Positions 1 to 5,504 of a stretch of DNA of 5,504 bases are shown here, piece after piece. The stretch's first letter is position 1. Every line of letters starts with the position of its first letter. The stretch is from Chryseobacterium gleum. GTDB taxonomy: Bacteria > Bacteroidota > Bacteroidia > Flavobacteriales_D > Sanyastnellaceae. The stretch lies in assembly GCA_945897395.1 (NCBI GenBank), contig CAMDFE010000120.1:1-5504 (forward strand). Direction: 5' to 3'. Below the pieces are notes generated by a model. The model was given only the letters and a program-made list of their open reading frames with translations, did not search any database and was not told where the DNA came from. The position numbers were made by a program, and so were the translations under genes.

Positions 1-1
1 G

Positions 2-694
2 GACATAGCCAAGAAGCATAATTTATTTGTCATTGAGGATACGGCTCAAGCTTTAGGCGCATCCTACACAATGAATTCAGGAGAAACGAAATGCCTTGGG
101 ACAATTGGAGATATTGGTTGCACAAGCTTTTTCCCGTCAAAAAACTTGGGTTGTTTCGGCGATGGAGGGGCGTTGTTCACCAACAACGACGAACTAGCAG
201 CCAATTTGAGAATGATTGCGAATCACGGACAAAAAGTTCGTTATTATCACGATGTTATTGGAGTGAATTCTCGCTTGGATACAATGCAAGCAGCAGTATT
301 GGACATTAAGTTAAAACACTTAAATGAATATGCGGAAGCTCGCAGATCCGTTGCGAATTTCTATGACAATGCCCTTCAGGTAGCCGGTCTTTCTACGCCG
401 AAAAGAATCAAGGAAGGGACACATGTTTTTCATCAGTATACATTGCGTGTTTTAAACGGGCAGAGAGATGCATTAAGATCTCATTTGGAAAAGAATGGAG
501 TGCCGAGTATGATCTATTACCCGCTTCCATTGCATTTTCAAAAAGCCTTTGAGAATATGCGTTATCCAAAAGGGTCAATGCCCATCAGCGAACGCTTGTC
601 AAGTGAAGTTTTGTCGTTACCGATTCACACAGAAATGACTTCAGAGGAACTCGATTTTATTGTGGAAAGTGTACTGGCTTTTTTCAACGATTAA
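2..694 (+). CDS. DegT/DnrJ/EryC1/StrS-family sugar aminotransferase, 3' part (5' end outside window)
   Basis: This is a PLP-dependent aminotransferase of the type that aminates keto-sugars attached to nucleotides, usually for O-antigen, capsule or other surface glycans. The frame is open from the left edge, so the gene starts outside the window. About 230 residues are visible; the family usually has about 360-400, so roughly 140 N-terminal residues are missing. Visible landmarks (fragment numbering) are VIEDTAQA with the PLP-ring aspartate at D13 and Q16, then SFFPSKNLG with the Schiff-base lysine at K47, followed by a GDGGAL stretch. The C-terminal part has YYPLPLHFQKAF (172-183) and LSLPIH (204-209). 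That motif pair resembles WbpE-like enzymes, which act on UDP-3-keto-N-acetyl-hexuronic acids, but the substrate cannot be settled from this fragment. The catalytic residues visible are intact and the reading frame is clean. An internal ATG at 71 is not the start, because conserved sequence precedes it. Confidence 0.93.
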   Translation, partial: DIAKKHNLFVIEDTAQALGASYTMNSGETKCLGTIGDIGCTSFFPSKNLGCFGDGGALFTNNDELAANLRMIANHGQKVRYYHDVIGVNSRLDTMQAAVLDIKLKHLNEYAEARRSVANFYDNALQVAGLSTPKRIKEGTHVFHQYTLRVLNGQRDALRSHLEKNGVPSMIYYPLPLHFQKAFENMRYPKGSMPISERLSSEVLSLPIHTEMTSEELDFIVESVLAFFND

Positions 695-748
695 TGGCTT
701 CACAGACGAGAAAAAATGAAGAAATGGGGTGTGCAGAGGTTTATATCG

Positions 749-779
749 AAAAAAAAATGGTCCTCGGCTCATATTTTTT
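749..779 (+). terminator. weak terminator-like hairpin after the aminotransferase
   Basis: An A-tract (749-757) followed by TGG can pair with CAT and a T-tract (770-779), with one bulged A at 773, a G-T pair, a mismatch and a short C-rich loop. The T-run could serve as the U-tract of an intrinsic terminator. The stem is mostly A-T pairs and lies 55 bases past the aminotransferase stop, so it is a poor match to a strong terminator. It is the only candidate I see between the aminotransferase and the ribosomal operon promoter. Confidence 0.25.
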
Positions 780-843
780 AAGTTGAAAATCAATGAATTA
801 CAAGGTGAATTTGATTTTTTTAAAAAGAAATTGAAATTAGTGC

Positions 844-873
844 TTGTGAATATCAAATCGTGATGTACATTTG
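844..873 (+). promoter_or_regulatory. Bacteroidetes-type housekeeping promoter of the rpsL operon
   Basis: The sequence has TTG at 844-846, a 19-base spacer, and TACATTTG at 866-873. This is an exact match to the known Bacteroidetes -7 element TAnnTTTG with a -33 TTG at normal spacing. Transcription should start near 880, giving a leader of about 60 bases before the rpsL ATG. An A/T-rich block at about 814-840 lies directly upstream and could act like an UP element, which is inference. An 8-base perfect palindrome, ATGTACAT (863-870), overlaps the -7 element. Within 695-938 I saw no other exact TAnnTTTG match on either strand. The position, just ahead of six closely packed translation genes, supports it as the main operon promoter. 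Confidence 0.75.
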
Positions 874-887
874 CACCCCGAATTTTC

Positions 888-902
888 CGAGTCGTGTACT
901 CG
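888..902 (+). promoter_or_regulatory. small hairpin in the rpsL leader
   Basis: CGAGT (888-892) and ACTCG (898-902) are perfect inverted repeats around a five-base CGTGT loop. The structure would sit about 8 bases into the predicted transcript. It is not followed by a T-run, so it does not look like a terminator. It could stabilise the 5' end, bind a protein, or be chance: a five-pair stem is short. Confidence 0.3.
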
Positions 903-921
903 TATTAAAAATAGTAAAATA

Positions 922-926
922 AAGGA
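922..926 (+). promoter_or_regulatory. possible Shine-Dalgarno sequence of rpsL, poorly spaced
   Basis: AAGGA lies 12 bases before the rpsL ATG at 939. That is longer than the usual 5-9 bases, so its activity is doubtful. It is the only purine motif of this kind directly upstream of any of the six operon genes. A-rich bases just before the start (A at -3 and -6) fit the start-site preference described for Bacteroidetes. Confidence 0.3.
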
Positions 927-938
927 ACTTTTATAACA

Positions 939-1319
939 ATGCCAACAGTTCAACAGTTAATCAAAAAGGGTCGCACACCAAAGACCTATCGCAGTAAATC
1001 AGCTGCCTTAACCTCATGTCCGCAGCGTCGTGGGGTTTGTACTAAAGTGTACACCACTACTCCTAAGAAACCAAACTCAGCATTACGCAAGGTTGCTAAG
1101 GTTCGTTTAACGAATGGTTTTGAGATCATCGCTTATATCGGTGGAGAAGGACACAACCTACAAGAGCACAGTATTGTATTGGTTCGTGGTGGTCGTGTGA
1201 AAGATTTACCAGGTGTTCGTTACCACATCGTGCGTGGAGCTTTGGATACAGCCGGTGTAAACGGTCGTGGTCAAAGAAGATCTAAGTACGGTACGAAGCG
1301 TCCAAAAGTTAAAAAATAA
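939..1319 (+). CDS. rpsL: 30S ribosomal protein S12 (uS12)
   Basis: S12 sits at the 30S decoding centre and helps set the accuracy of tRNA selection. The 126-residue product aligns along its length with E. coli S12 (124 residues) and has no indel in the first 90 positions. The core runs [25 protein letters not shown] from residue 27, then [11 protein letters not shown] (68-78) and [13 protein letters not shown] (84 onward). K43, K88 and P91, where streptomycin-resistance substitutions occur, are the usual residues, so this is a sensitive-type sequence. D89, the aspartate methylthiolated by RimO in some bacteria, is present. The basic C-terminus ends KRPKVKK, slightly longer than in E. coli. 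It is the first gene after the promoter, and the ATG at 939 gives the standard N-terminus MPTVQQLI. rpsG follows after 21 bases. Confidence 0.99.
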   Translation: MPTVQQLIKKGRTPKTYRSKSAALTSCPQRRGVCTKVYTTTPKKPNSALRKVAKVRLTNGFEIIAYIGGEGHNLQEHSIVLVRGGRVKDLPGVRYHIVRGALDTAGVNGRGQRRSKYGTKRPKVKK

Positions 1320-1340
1320 TCGCATTAAGAATATTTTGCA

Positions 1341-1808
1341 ATGAGAAGAAGAAAAGCCAAAAAAATTGCGGTACTTCCAGATCCGAAGTTCAACGAGGTT
1401 AATGTAACGAAGTTCGTTAATAATTTAATGCTTCAAGGAAAGAAAGGGGTAGCCTTTTCTATTTTTTATGATGCACTTGATCGCGTAGCTACTAAGACTA
1501 GTGAAGACGGATTAGAAATTTGGAAGAAAGCGTTAGAGAACGTAACTCCAGCAGTTGAGGTTAGAAGCCGCCGTGTAGGTGGAGCAACTTTCCAGATTCC
1601 TTCACCAATCCGTGAAGATCGTAAGAATTCAATGGCAATGAAATGGTTAATCGGATATTCTCGCAAGAGAAACGAGAAGAGCATGGCTGAGAAATTAGCT
1701 AACGAAATCGTAGCAGCTTCAAAAGGTGAAGGTTCAGCTTTCAAAAAGAAGGAAGATGTTCACAGAATGGCAGAAGCAAATAAAGCATTCTCACATTTCC
1801 GTTTCTAA
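1341..1808 (+). CDS. rpsG: 30S ribosomal protein S7 (uS7)
   Basis: S7 is a primary 16S rRNA-binding protein that nucleates assembly of the 30S head and lies near the E site and mRNA exit. The product has 155 residues, normal for the family. It starts MRRRKAKK, carries the [12 protein letters not shown] helix region (25-36), and has the beta-hairpin [16 protein letters not shown] (72-87), which reaches toward the E-site tRNA. It ends NKAFSHFRF (147-155), the usual aromatic C-terminus. No Shine-Dalgarno sequence precedes the ATG. The 21-base gap after rpsL is too short to hold the long intercistronic structure that E. coli S7 binds for autoregulation. The gene lies between rpsL and fusA in the canonical str order. 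Confidence 0.99.
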   Translation: MRRRKAKKIAVLPDPKFNEVNVTKFVNNLMLQGKKGVAFSIFYDALDRVATKTSEDGLEIWKKALENVTPAVEVRSRRVGGATFQIPSPIREDRKNSMAMKWLIGYSRKRNEKSMAEKLANEIVAASKGEGSAFKKKEDVHRMAEANKAFSHFRF

Positions 1809-1829
1809 TTAAGATAAAGAAGAAAAAGT

Positions 1830-3932
1830 ATGTCACGCGACCTTTTATATACAAGAAATATTGGAATTGCTGCCCACATTGATGCGGGTAAGACAACGAC
1901 TACCGAGCGTATCCTATATTATGCTGGTGTAAATCACAAGATTGGGGAAGTTCACGATGGTGCGGCTACAATGGACTGGATGGCGCAAGAGCAGGAGCGT
2001 GGTATAACCATTACCTCAGCAGCTACTACAGTTAGTTGGATGTACCGCGACCAATCTTATCACATTAATATCATCGATACTCCTGGTCACGTTGACTTCA
2101 CCGTTGAGGTAAATCGTTCATTGCGTGTATTAGATGGATTGGTGTTTTTGTTTTCTGCAGTAGATGGAGTAGAGCCTCAGTCAGAAACTAACTGGCGTTT
2201 GGCTAACAACTACAATGTGGCTCGTATCGGTTTCGTAAACAAAATGGACCGTCAAGGGGCTGACTTCTTAAACGTGGTTAAGCAAGTTAGAGAGATGTTG
2301 GGAAGCAATGCAGTTCCATTGCAATTACCTATAGGTGCTGAAGATGATTTCACTGGTGTTGTTGATTTGATCAACTTCCGTGGAATGGTTTGGAACGAGC
2401 ATGACAAAGGAATGACTTACCAAGAGGTAGATATTCCAGCTGACATGATGGATGAGGCTTTAGAGTATCGCGAGAAACTTCTAGAAGCAGTTGCAGATTA
2501 TGACGAGTCTTTGATGGAGAAATTCTTCGAAGATCCGAACAGTATTACAGAGCGTGAAATTCTTGATGCACTTCGTAAGGCTGTAATTGATATGAAAATT
2601 GTTCCAATGGTTTGCGGATCTTCTTTCAAGAACAAAGGGGTTCAAACCATGTTGGATTTGGTTATGGAGTTAATGCCATCACCTTTAGATAAGGAAAGTA
2701 TTATTGGTACCCATCCTGATACTGGAGAAGAGCTTACCCGTCGACCATCTATAGATGAGCCGTTCGCAGGTTTAGCTTTCAAAATTGCAACAGACCCATT
2801 CGTAGGACGTTTAGCATTTACTCGTGCTTATAGTGGAAAATTAGATGCAGGTTCTTATATCTTGAATGCACGTAGCGGAAACAAAGAGCGTATCTCACGT
2901 ATCTTCCAAATGCACGCGAACAAGCAGAATCCAATTGATGTTTTAGGTGCCGGAGATATTGGAGCAGTAGTAGGATTTAAAGATATTAAAACTGGGGATA
3001 CGTTGTGTGATGAAAAACACCCAATCGTTCTTGAGTCAATGGTGTTCCCTGAGCCAGTAATAGGTTTAGCGATTGAGCCTAAGACGCAAGCAGACAGTGA
3101 TAAGTTAGGTATGGCTTTGTCTAAATTAGCTGAAGAGGATCCAACGTTCCGTGTTCGTACAGACGATGAAACTGGTCAAACAGTGATCTCGGGTATGGGT
3201 GAGTTGCACTTGGAAATTATCATTGATCGTCTTCGTCGTGAGTTTAAGGTAGAGTGTAACCAAGGGGCACCTCAAGTATCTTACAAAGAGGCGATCACAT
3301 TTGCTTCAAATCACAGAGAAGTATTCAAGAAGCAATCAGGTGGTCGTGGTAAGTTCGCTGATATTGTTATCAATATCGGACCGAACAACGATCCAGAGAA
3401 GAGCGGATTGGTATTCGTTAACAACATTAAAGGTGGTAACATTCCGCGTGAATTTATCCCGTCTATTGAAAAAGGATTTAAGGAAGCAATGATCAACGGT
3501 GTATTGGCCGGATACAACATCGACACAATGAGAGTTGAGTTGAATGATGGATCCTTCCACGCAGTTGACTCGGATGCACTTTCATTTGAATTGTGCGCTA
3601 AGATGGCATTCCGCGAAGCAGCACCGAAATGTAAGCCTATCATCCTTGAGCCGATCATGAAACTTGAAATCGTTACTCCATCTGAAAACATGGGTGATGT
3701 AATTGGTGACTTGAACAAGCGCCGTGGTATGATTGAAGGAACAAGTGAGCGTAGCGGAGCAACTGTAATCAGTGGTAAAGTGCCTCTTTCGGAGATGTTC
3801 GGATATGTAACTGACTTACGTACCATCACCTCAGGTCGTGCAACTTCTTCAATGGAATTCAATAATTACGCGCCAGCTCCGAACAACGTAGCTGAAGTAG
3901 TAATCGCAAAAGCAAAAGGCAAAAACGCATAA
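1830..3932 (+). CDS. fusA: translation elongation factor G (EF-G)
   Basis: EF-G is the GTPase that drives tRNA-mRNA translocation and, with RRF, ribosome recycling. The 700-residue protein has full family length. The G domain shows AHIDAGKT (15-22), RGITIT (57-62) in switch I, DTPGH (83-87), NKMD (137-140) and GSSFK (263-267). Domain II follows from about 290, and domain III includes GMGELHLEI with H460, the position of the common fusidic-acid-resistance change in S. aureus (H457), unaltered here. Domain IV includes GGRGKFAD (504 onward) and the tip loop GSFHAVDS with H577, equivalent to the E. coli translocation histidine. Domain V completes the C-terminus. The location in the str operon and all intact GTPase motifs mark it as the main EF-G, not a second paralogue. 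The ATG at 1830 gives the expected start [12 protein letters not shown]; an A/G-rich stretch precedes it but no true Shine-Dalgarno sequence. rpsJ follows after 14 bases, with no tuf between. Confidence 0.99.
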   Translation: MSRDLLYTRNIGIAAHIDAGKTTTTERILYYAGVNHKIGEVHDGAATMDWMAQEQERGITITSAATTVSWMYRDQSYHINIIDTPGHVDFTVEVNRSLRVLDGLVFLFSAVDGVEPQSETNWRLANNYNVARIGFVNKMDRQGADFLNVVKQVREMLGSNAVPLQLPIGAEDDFTGVVDLINFRGMVWNEHDKGMTYQEVDIPADMMDEALEYREKLLEAVADYDESLMEKFFEDPNSITEREILDALRKAVIDMKIVPMVCGSSFKNKGVQTMLDLVMELMPSPLDKESIIGTHPDTGEELTRRPSIDEPFAGLAFKIATDPFVGRLAFTRAYSGKLDAGSYILNARSGNKERISRIFQMHANKQNPIDVLGAGDIGAVVGFKDIKTGDTLCDEKHPIVLESMVFPEPVIGLAIEPKTQADSDKLGMALSKLAEEDPTFRVRTDDETGQTVISGMGELHLEIIIDRLRREFKVECNQGAPQVSYKEAITFASNHREVFKKQSGGRGKFADIVINIGPNNDPEKSGLVFVNNIKGGNIPREFIPSIEKGFKEAMINGVLAGYNIDTMRVELNDGSFHAVDSDALSFELCAKMAFREAAPKCKPIILEPIMKLEIVTPSENMGDVIGDLNKRRGMIEGTSERSGATVISGKVPLSEMFGYVTDLRTITSGRATSSMEFNNYAPAPNNVAEVVIAKAKGKNA

Positions 3933-3946
3933 TATATAGAACCTAC

Positions 3947-4252
3947 ATGTCTCAGAAGATTAGAATTAAATTAAAGTCCTACGATCACAACTTAGTAGAT
4001 AAGTCTGCCGAGAAAATTGTGAAGACTGTGAAGTCGACCGGGGCGGTTGTAAACGGACCAATTCCGTTGCCAACACACAAGCGCATTTACACAGTGCTTC
4101 GTTCACCACACGTGAACAAGAAAGCGCGTGAGCAGTTCGAATTGAATTCGTACAAGCGTTTGTTAGACATTTACAGCTCTTCTTCGAAAACTGTAGATGC
4201 ATTGATGAAGCTAGAATTACCTAGCGGAGTGGAAGTAGAAATCAAAGTTTAA
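3947..4252 (+). CDS. rpsJ: 30S ribosomal protein S10 (uS10 / NusE)
   Basis: S10 is a 30S head protein and, as NusE in E. coli, pairs with NusB in transcription antitermination and links ribosomes to NusG. The product has 101 residues (E. coli 103). It starts [15 protein letters not shown] and contains [30 protein letters not shown] (36 onward). The extended loop RSPHVNKK (52-59), which inserts into the 30S head and where tigecycline-resistance changes map in other species, looks ordinary. It closes with the [13 protein letters not shown] strand. In E. coli this gene opens its own S10 operon behind a long regulated leader. Here only 14 bases separate it from fusA, so it must be read from an upstream promoter. 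No Shine-Dalgarno sequence is seen before the ATG. Confidence 0.99.
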   Translation: MSQKIRIKLKSYDHNLVDKSAEKIVKTVKSTGAVVNGPIPLPTHKRIYTVLRSPHVNKKAREQFELNSYKRLLDIYSSSSKTVDALMKLELPSGVEVEIKV

Positions 4253-4271
4253 CAATTAAATACACAAACAC

Positions 4272-4892
4272 ATGCCAGGCATAATTGGTAAAAAAATCGG
4301 TATGACTAGCGTCTACAGTGCCGCTGGGAAAAATATCCCATGCACAGTGATAGAAGCTGGTCCATGTGTAGTGACCCAAGTAAGAACCTTGGAAAAGGAT
4401 GGCTATACCGCTGTTCAGCTAGCATTCGGCGAAAAGAAGGAGAAAAACACTTCTAAGCCAATGCAAGGTCACTTCAAAAAGGCTGGAACAACTCCAAAGC
4501 GTTTTATCGCTGAGTTCCAAGACTTCGCAACGGAAAAGAGCTTAGGTGATGTTGTAACAATCACTGACTTATTCGCCGAAGGAGAGAACGTAGATGTGAT
4601 CGGAACATCGAAAGGAAAAGGATTCCAAGGTGTTGTGAAGCGCCACGGTTTCAGTGGAGTAGGAGAAAGCACACACGGTCAACACAACCGTCTACGTGCA
4701 CCAGGATCGTTAGGAGCGTCTTCTGACCCATCACGTGTATTCAAGGGAATGCGCATGGCAGGTCGAACAGGTGGAAACCAACGCACACTGCAAAACTTAG
4801 AGGTTCTTAAGGTATTGGCTGACGAGAATTTGATTCTTGTTAAAGGCGCAATCCCAGGCTACAATGGTTCAACCGTATATATCATTAAGTAA
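4272..4892 (+). CDS. rplC: 50S ribosomal protein L3 (uL3)
   Basis: L3 binds 23S rRNA early in 50S assembly and extends a loop close to the peptidyl transferase centre. The 206-residue product matches the bacterial family length (E. coli 209). It starts [15 protein letters not shown] and has the [18 protein letters not shown] core. The central extension covers [36 protein letters not shown]. At 148-151 it reads GASS where E. coli has GQNQ, the stretch containing the glutamine methylated by PrmB, so there is no glutamine to methylate. This is common outside Proteobacteria. The C-terminal barrel ends [12 protein letters not shown]. The leader before the ATG is A-rich (ACAATTAAATACACAAACAC) without a Shine-Dalgarno sequence. 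The stop codon lies one base before the rplD start. Confidence 0.99.
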   Translation: MPGIIGKKIGMTSVYSAAGKNIPCTVIEAGPCVVTQVRTLEKDGYTAVQLAFGEKKEKNTSKPMQGHFKKAGTTPKRFIAEFQDFATEKSLGDVVTITDLFAEGENVDVIGTSKGKGFQGVVKRHGFSGVGESTHGQHNRLRAPGSLGASSDPSRVFKGMRMAGRTGGNQRTLQNLEVLKVLADENLILVKGAIPGYNGSTVYIIK

Positions 4893-4893
4893 C

Positions 4894-5504
4894 ATGAAAC
4901 TGGATATATTCAACATACAAGGTCAAAAGACGGGAAGCTCCGTTGAACTTGACGCAGAAGTATTCGGAATCGAACCGAATGATCACGCGATTTACTTAGA
5001 TGTAAAACGTTACCTAGCTGCTCAACGCACTGGAACGCACAAGACTAAGCACAGAGGTGAGATTCACGGTTCTACGAAGAAATTACACAAGCAAAAAGGT
5101 ACTGGTGGTGCTCGTAAGGGTAGTGCAAAGAATCCGTTGTTCCGTCAAGGAGGTAGCGTATTCGGTCCACGTCCAAGAGCATACGATATCAAAGTGAACA
5201 GAAGCACAACACGTTTGGCCCGCGCTTCAGCTTTAAGCTACAAGGCAAAGGAAAATGGAATTATGTTGGTTGATGCTTTATCTTTTGATAAACCAAAGAC
5301 AAGTGAATTTTTGAATGTATTAAAGAATCTTTCTTTAAACAGTCGTAAATCTCTTATCCTTATCCCAGAAAGAAACGATAGCCTTTATTTGAGCTCGCGT
5401 AACATTCAGGGCGCTAACGTGCAAATCGCTAGCATGGTGAATACATATGACATTATGAGCAGCCATCAAATTGTTTTCGTAGGCAACGCACACGAAATGG
5501 TAAC
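4894..5504 (+). CDS. rplD: 50S ribosomal protein L4 (uL4), 3' end cut by window edge
   Basis: L4 is an early 50S assembly protein whose loop lines the peptide exit tunnel; in E. coli it also represses the S10 operon. The frame starts at the ATG one base after the rplC stop and stays open to the right edge, giving 203 complete codons. The family has about 205-210 residues, so only a few are missing. It begins MKLDIFNIQGQKTGSSVELD. The tunnel loop contains KKLHKQKGTGGARKGSAKNPLFRQGG (62 onward). K68 aligns with E. coli K63, where a K-to-E change gives erythromycin resistance, and is unchanged. The second half has LSSRNIQGANVQIASMVNTYDIMSS, the usual C-terminal fold. There is no Shine-Dalgarno sequence, and the one-base spacing suggests coupled translation with rplC. 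Confidence 0.98.
   Translation, partial: MKLDIFNIQGQKTGSSVELDAEVFGIEPNDHAIYLDVKRYLAAQRTGTHKTKHRGEIHGSTKKLHKQKGTGGARKGSAKNPLFRQGGSVFGPRPRAYDIKVNRSTTRLARASALSYKAKENGIMLVDALSFDKPKTSEFLNVLKNLSLNSRKSLILIPERNDSLYLSSRNIQGANVQIASMVNTYDIMSSHQIVFVGNAHEMV

Noticed and set aside
692..781. In-frame extension of the aminotransferase by stop-codon readthrough
   Set aside because: The frame stays open for 28 codons after the TAA at 692-694, but the protein already ends at the usual family C-terminus and no readthrough signal is visible.
811..826. T-run followed by A-run as a terminator
   Set aside because: It has no GC stem and no room for a loop; it is better explained as A/T-rich DNA upstream of the promoter.
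641..856. 71-codon minus-strand open frame over the aminotransferase end and the intergenic region
   Set aside because: It overlaps conserved coding sequence on the other strand, has low-complexity Phe/Lys/Ser-rich composition from AT-rich DNA, and resembles no family I know.
3311..3862. 183-codon minus-strand open frame inside fusA
   Set aside because: It lies wholly within the conserved domains III-V of EF-G and is explained by codon bias of the sense strand; no recognisable protein features.
939..5504. Antibiotic-resistance alleles in S12, EF-G or L4
   Set aside because: The positions I could place with confidence (S12 K43, K88, P91; EF-G H460; L4 K68) carry the usual sensitive-type residues.
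1..5504. Mobile elements, CRISPR arrays, tRNA genes or a novel gene system
   Set aside because: I saw no direct-repeat array, terminal inverted repeats, transposase motif or tRNA cloverleaf; coding sequence is continuous and belongs to known families.

Overview
The window looks like chromosome from a member of the Bacteroidota, most likely Flavobacteriales. Four things point there. The only good promoter fits the Bacteroidetes pattern (TTG, 19 bases, TACATTTG). Most ribosomal-protein genes have no Shine-Dalgarno sequence. EF-G opens with [12 protein letters not shown], as I recall for flavobacterial homologues. The str cluster runs straight into the S10 cluster with no tuf gene between them. 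The lineage is inferred from these features, not from a database search.

Layout: positions 2-694 hold the 3' part of a DegT/DnrJ/EryC1/StrS-family sugar aminotransferase. Positions 695-938 are a 244-base AT-rich intergenic region containing a weak terminator-like structure, an A/T-rich block, the promoter and a short leader with a small hairpin. From 939 to the right edge the DNA is almost solid coding, all on the plus strand: rpsL (S12), rpsG (S7), fusA (EF-G), rpsJ (S10), rplC (L3) and rplD (L4, cut by the window edge a few residues short of its expected end). Gaps between these genes are 21, 21, 14, 19 and 1 bases, so they are almost certainly one operon that continues to the right.

Function: the operon makes components of both ribosomal subunits (S12, S7 and S10 for 30S; L3 and L4 for 50S) and the translocation GTPase that works on the finished ribosome. 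The aminotransferase is probably a separate transcription unit acting in nucleotide-sugar synthesis for surface polysaccharide.

I found no mobile element, CRISPR array, tRNA, rRNA or defence-like system, and nothing I would call a previously undescribed system. The points most worth a second look are regulatory. The gaps are too short for the E. coli-type S7 and L4 feedback sites, which leaves the short leader before rpsL as the main visible candidate for control. A 21-codon reading frame between the aminotransferase and the promoter also merits one check.
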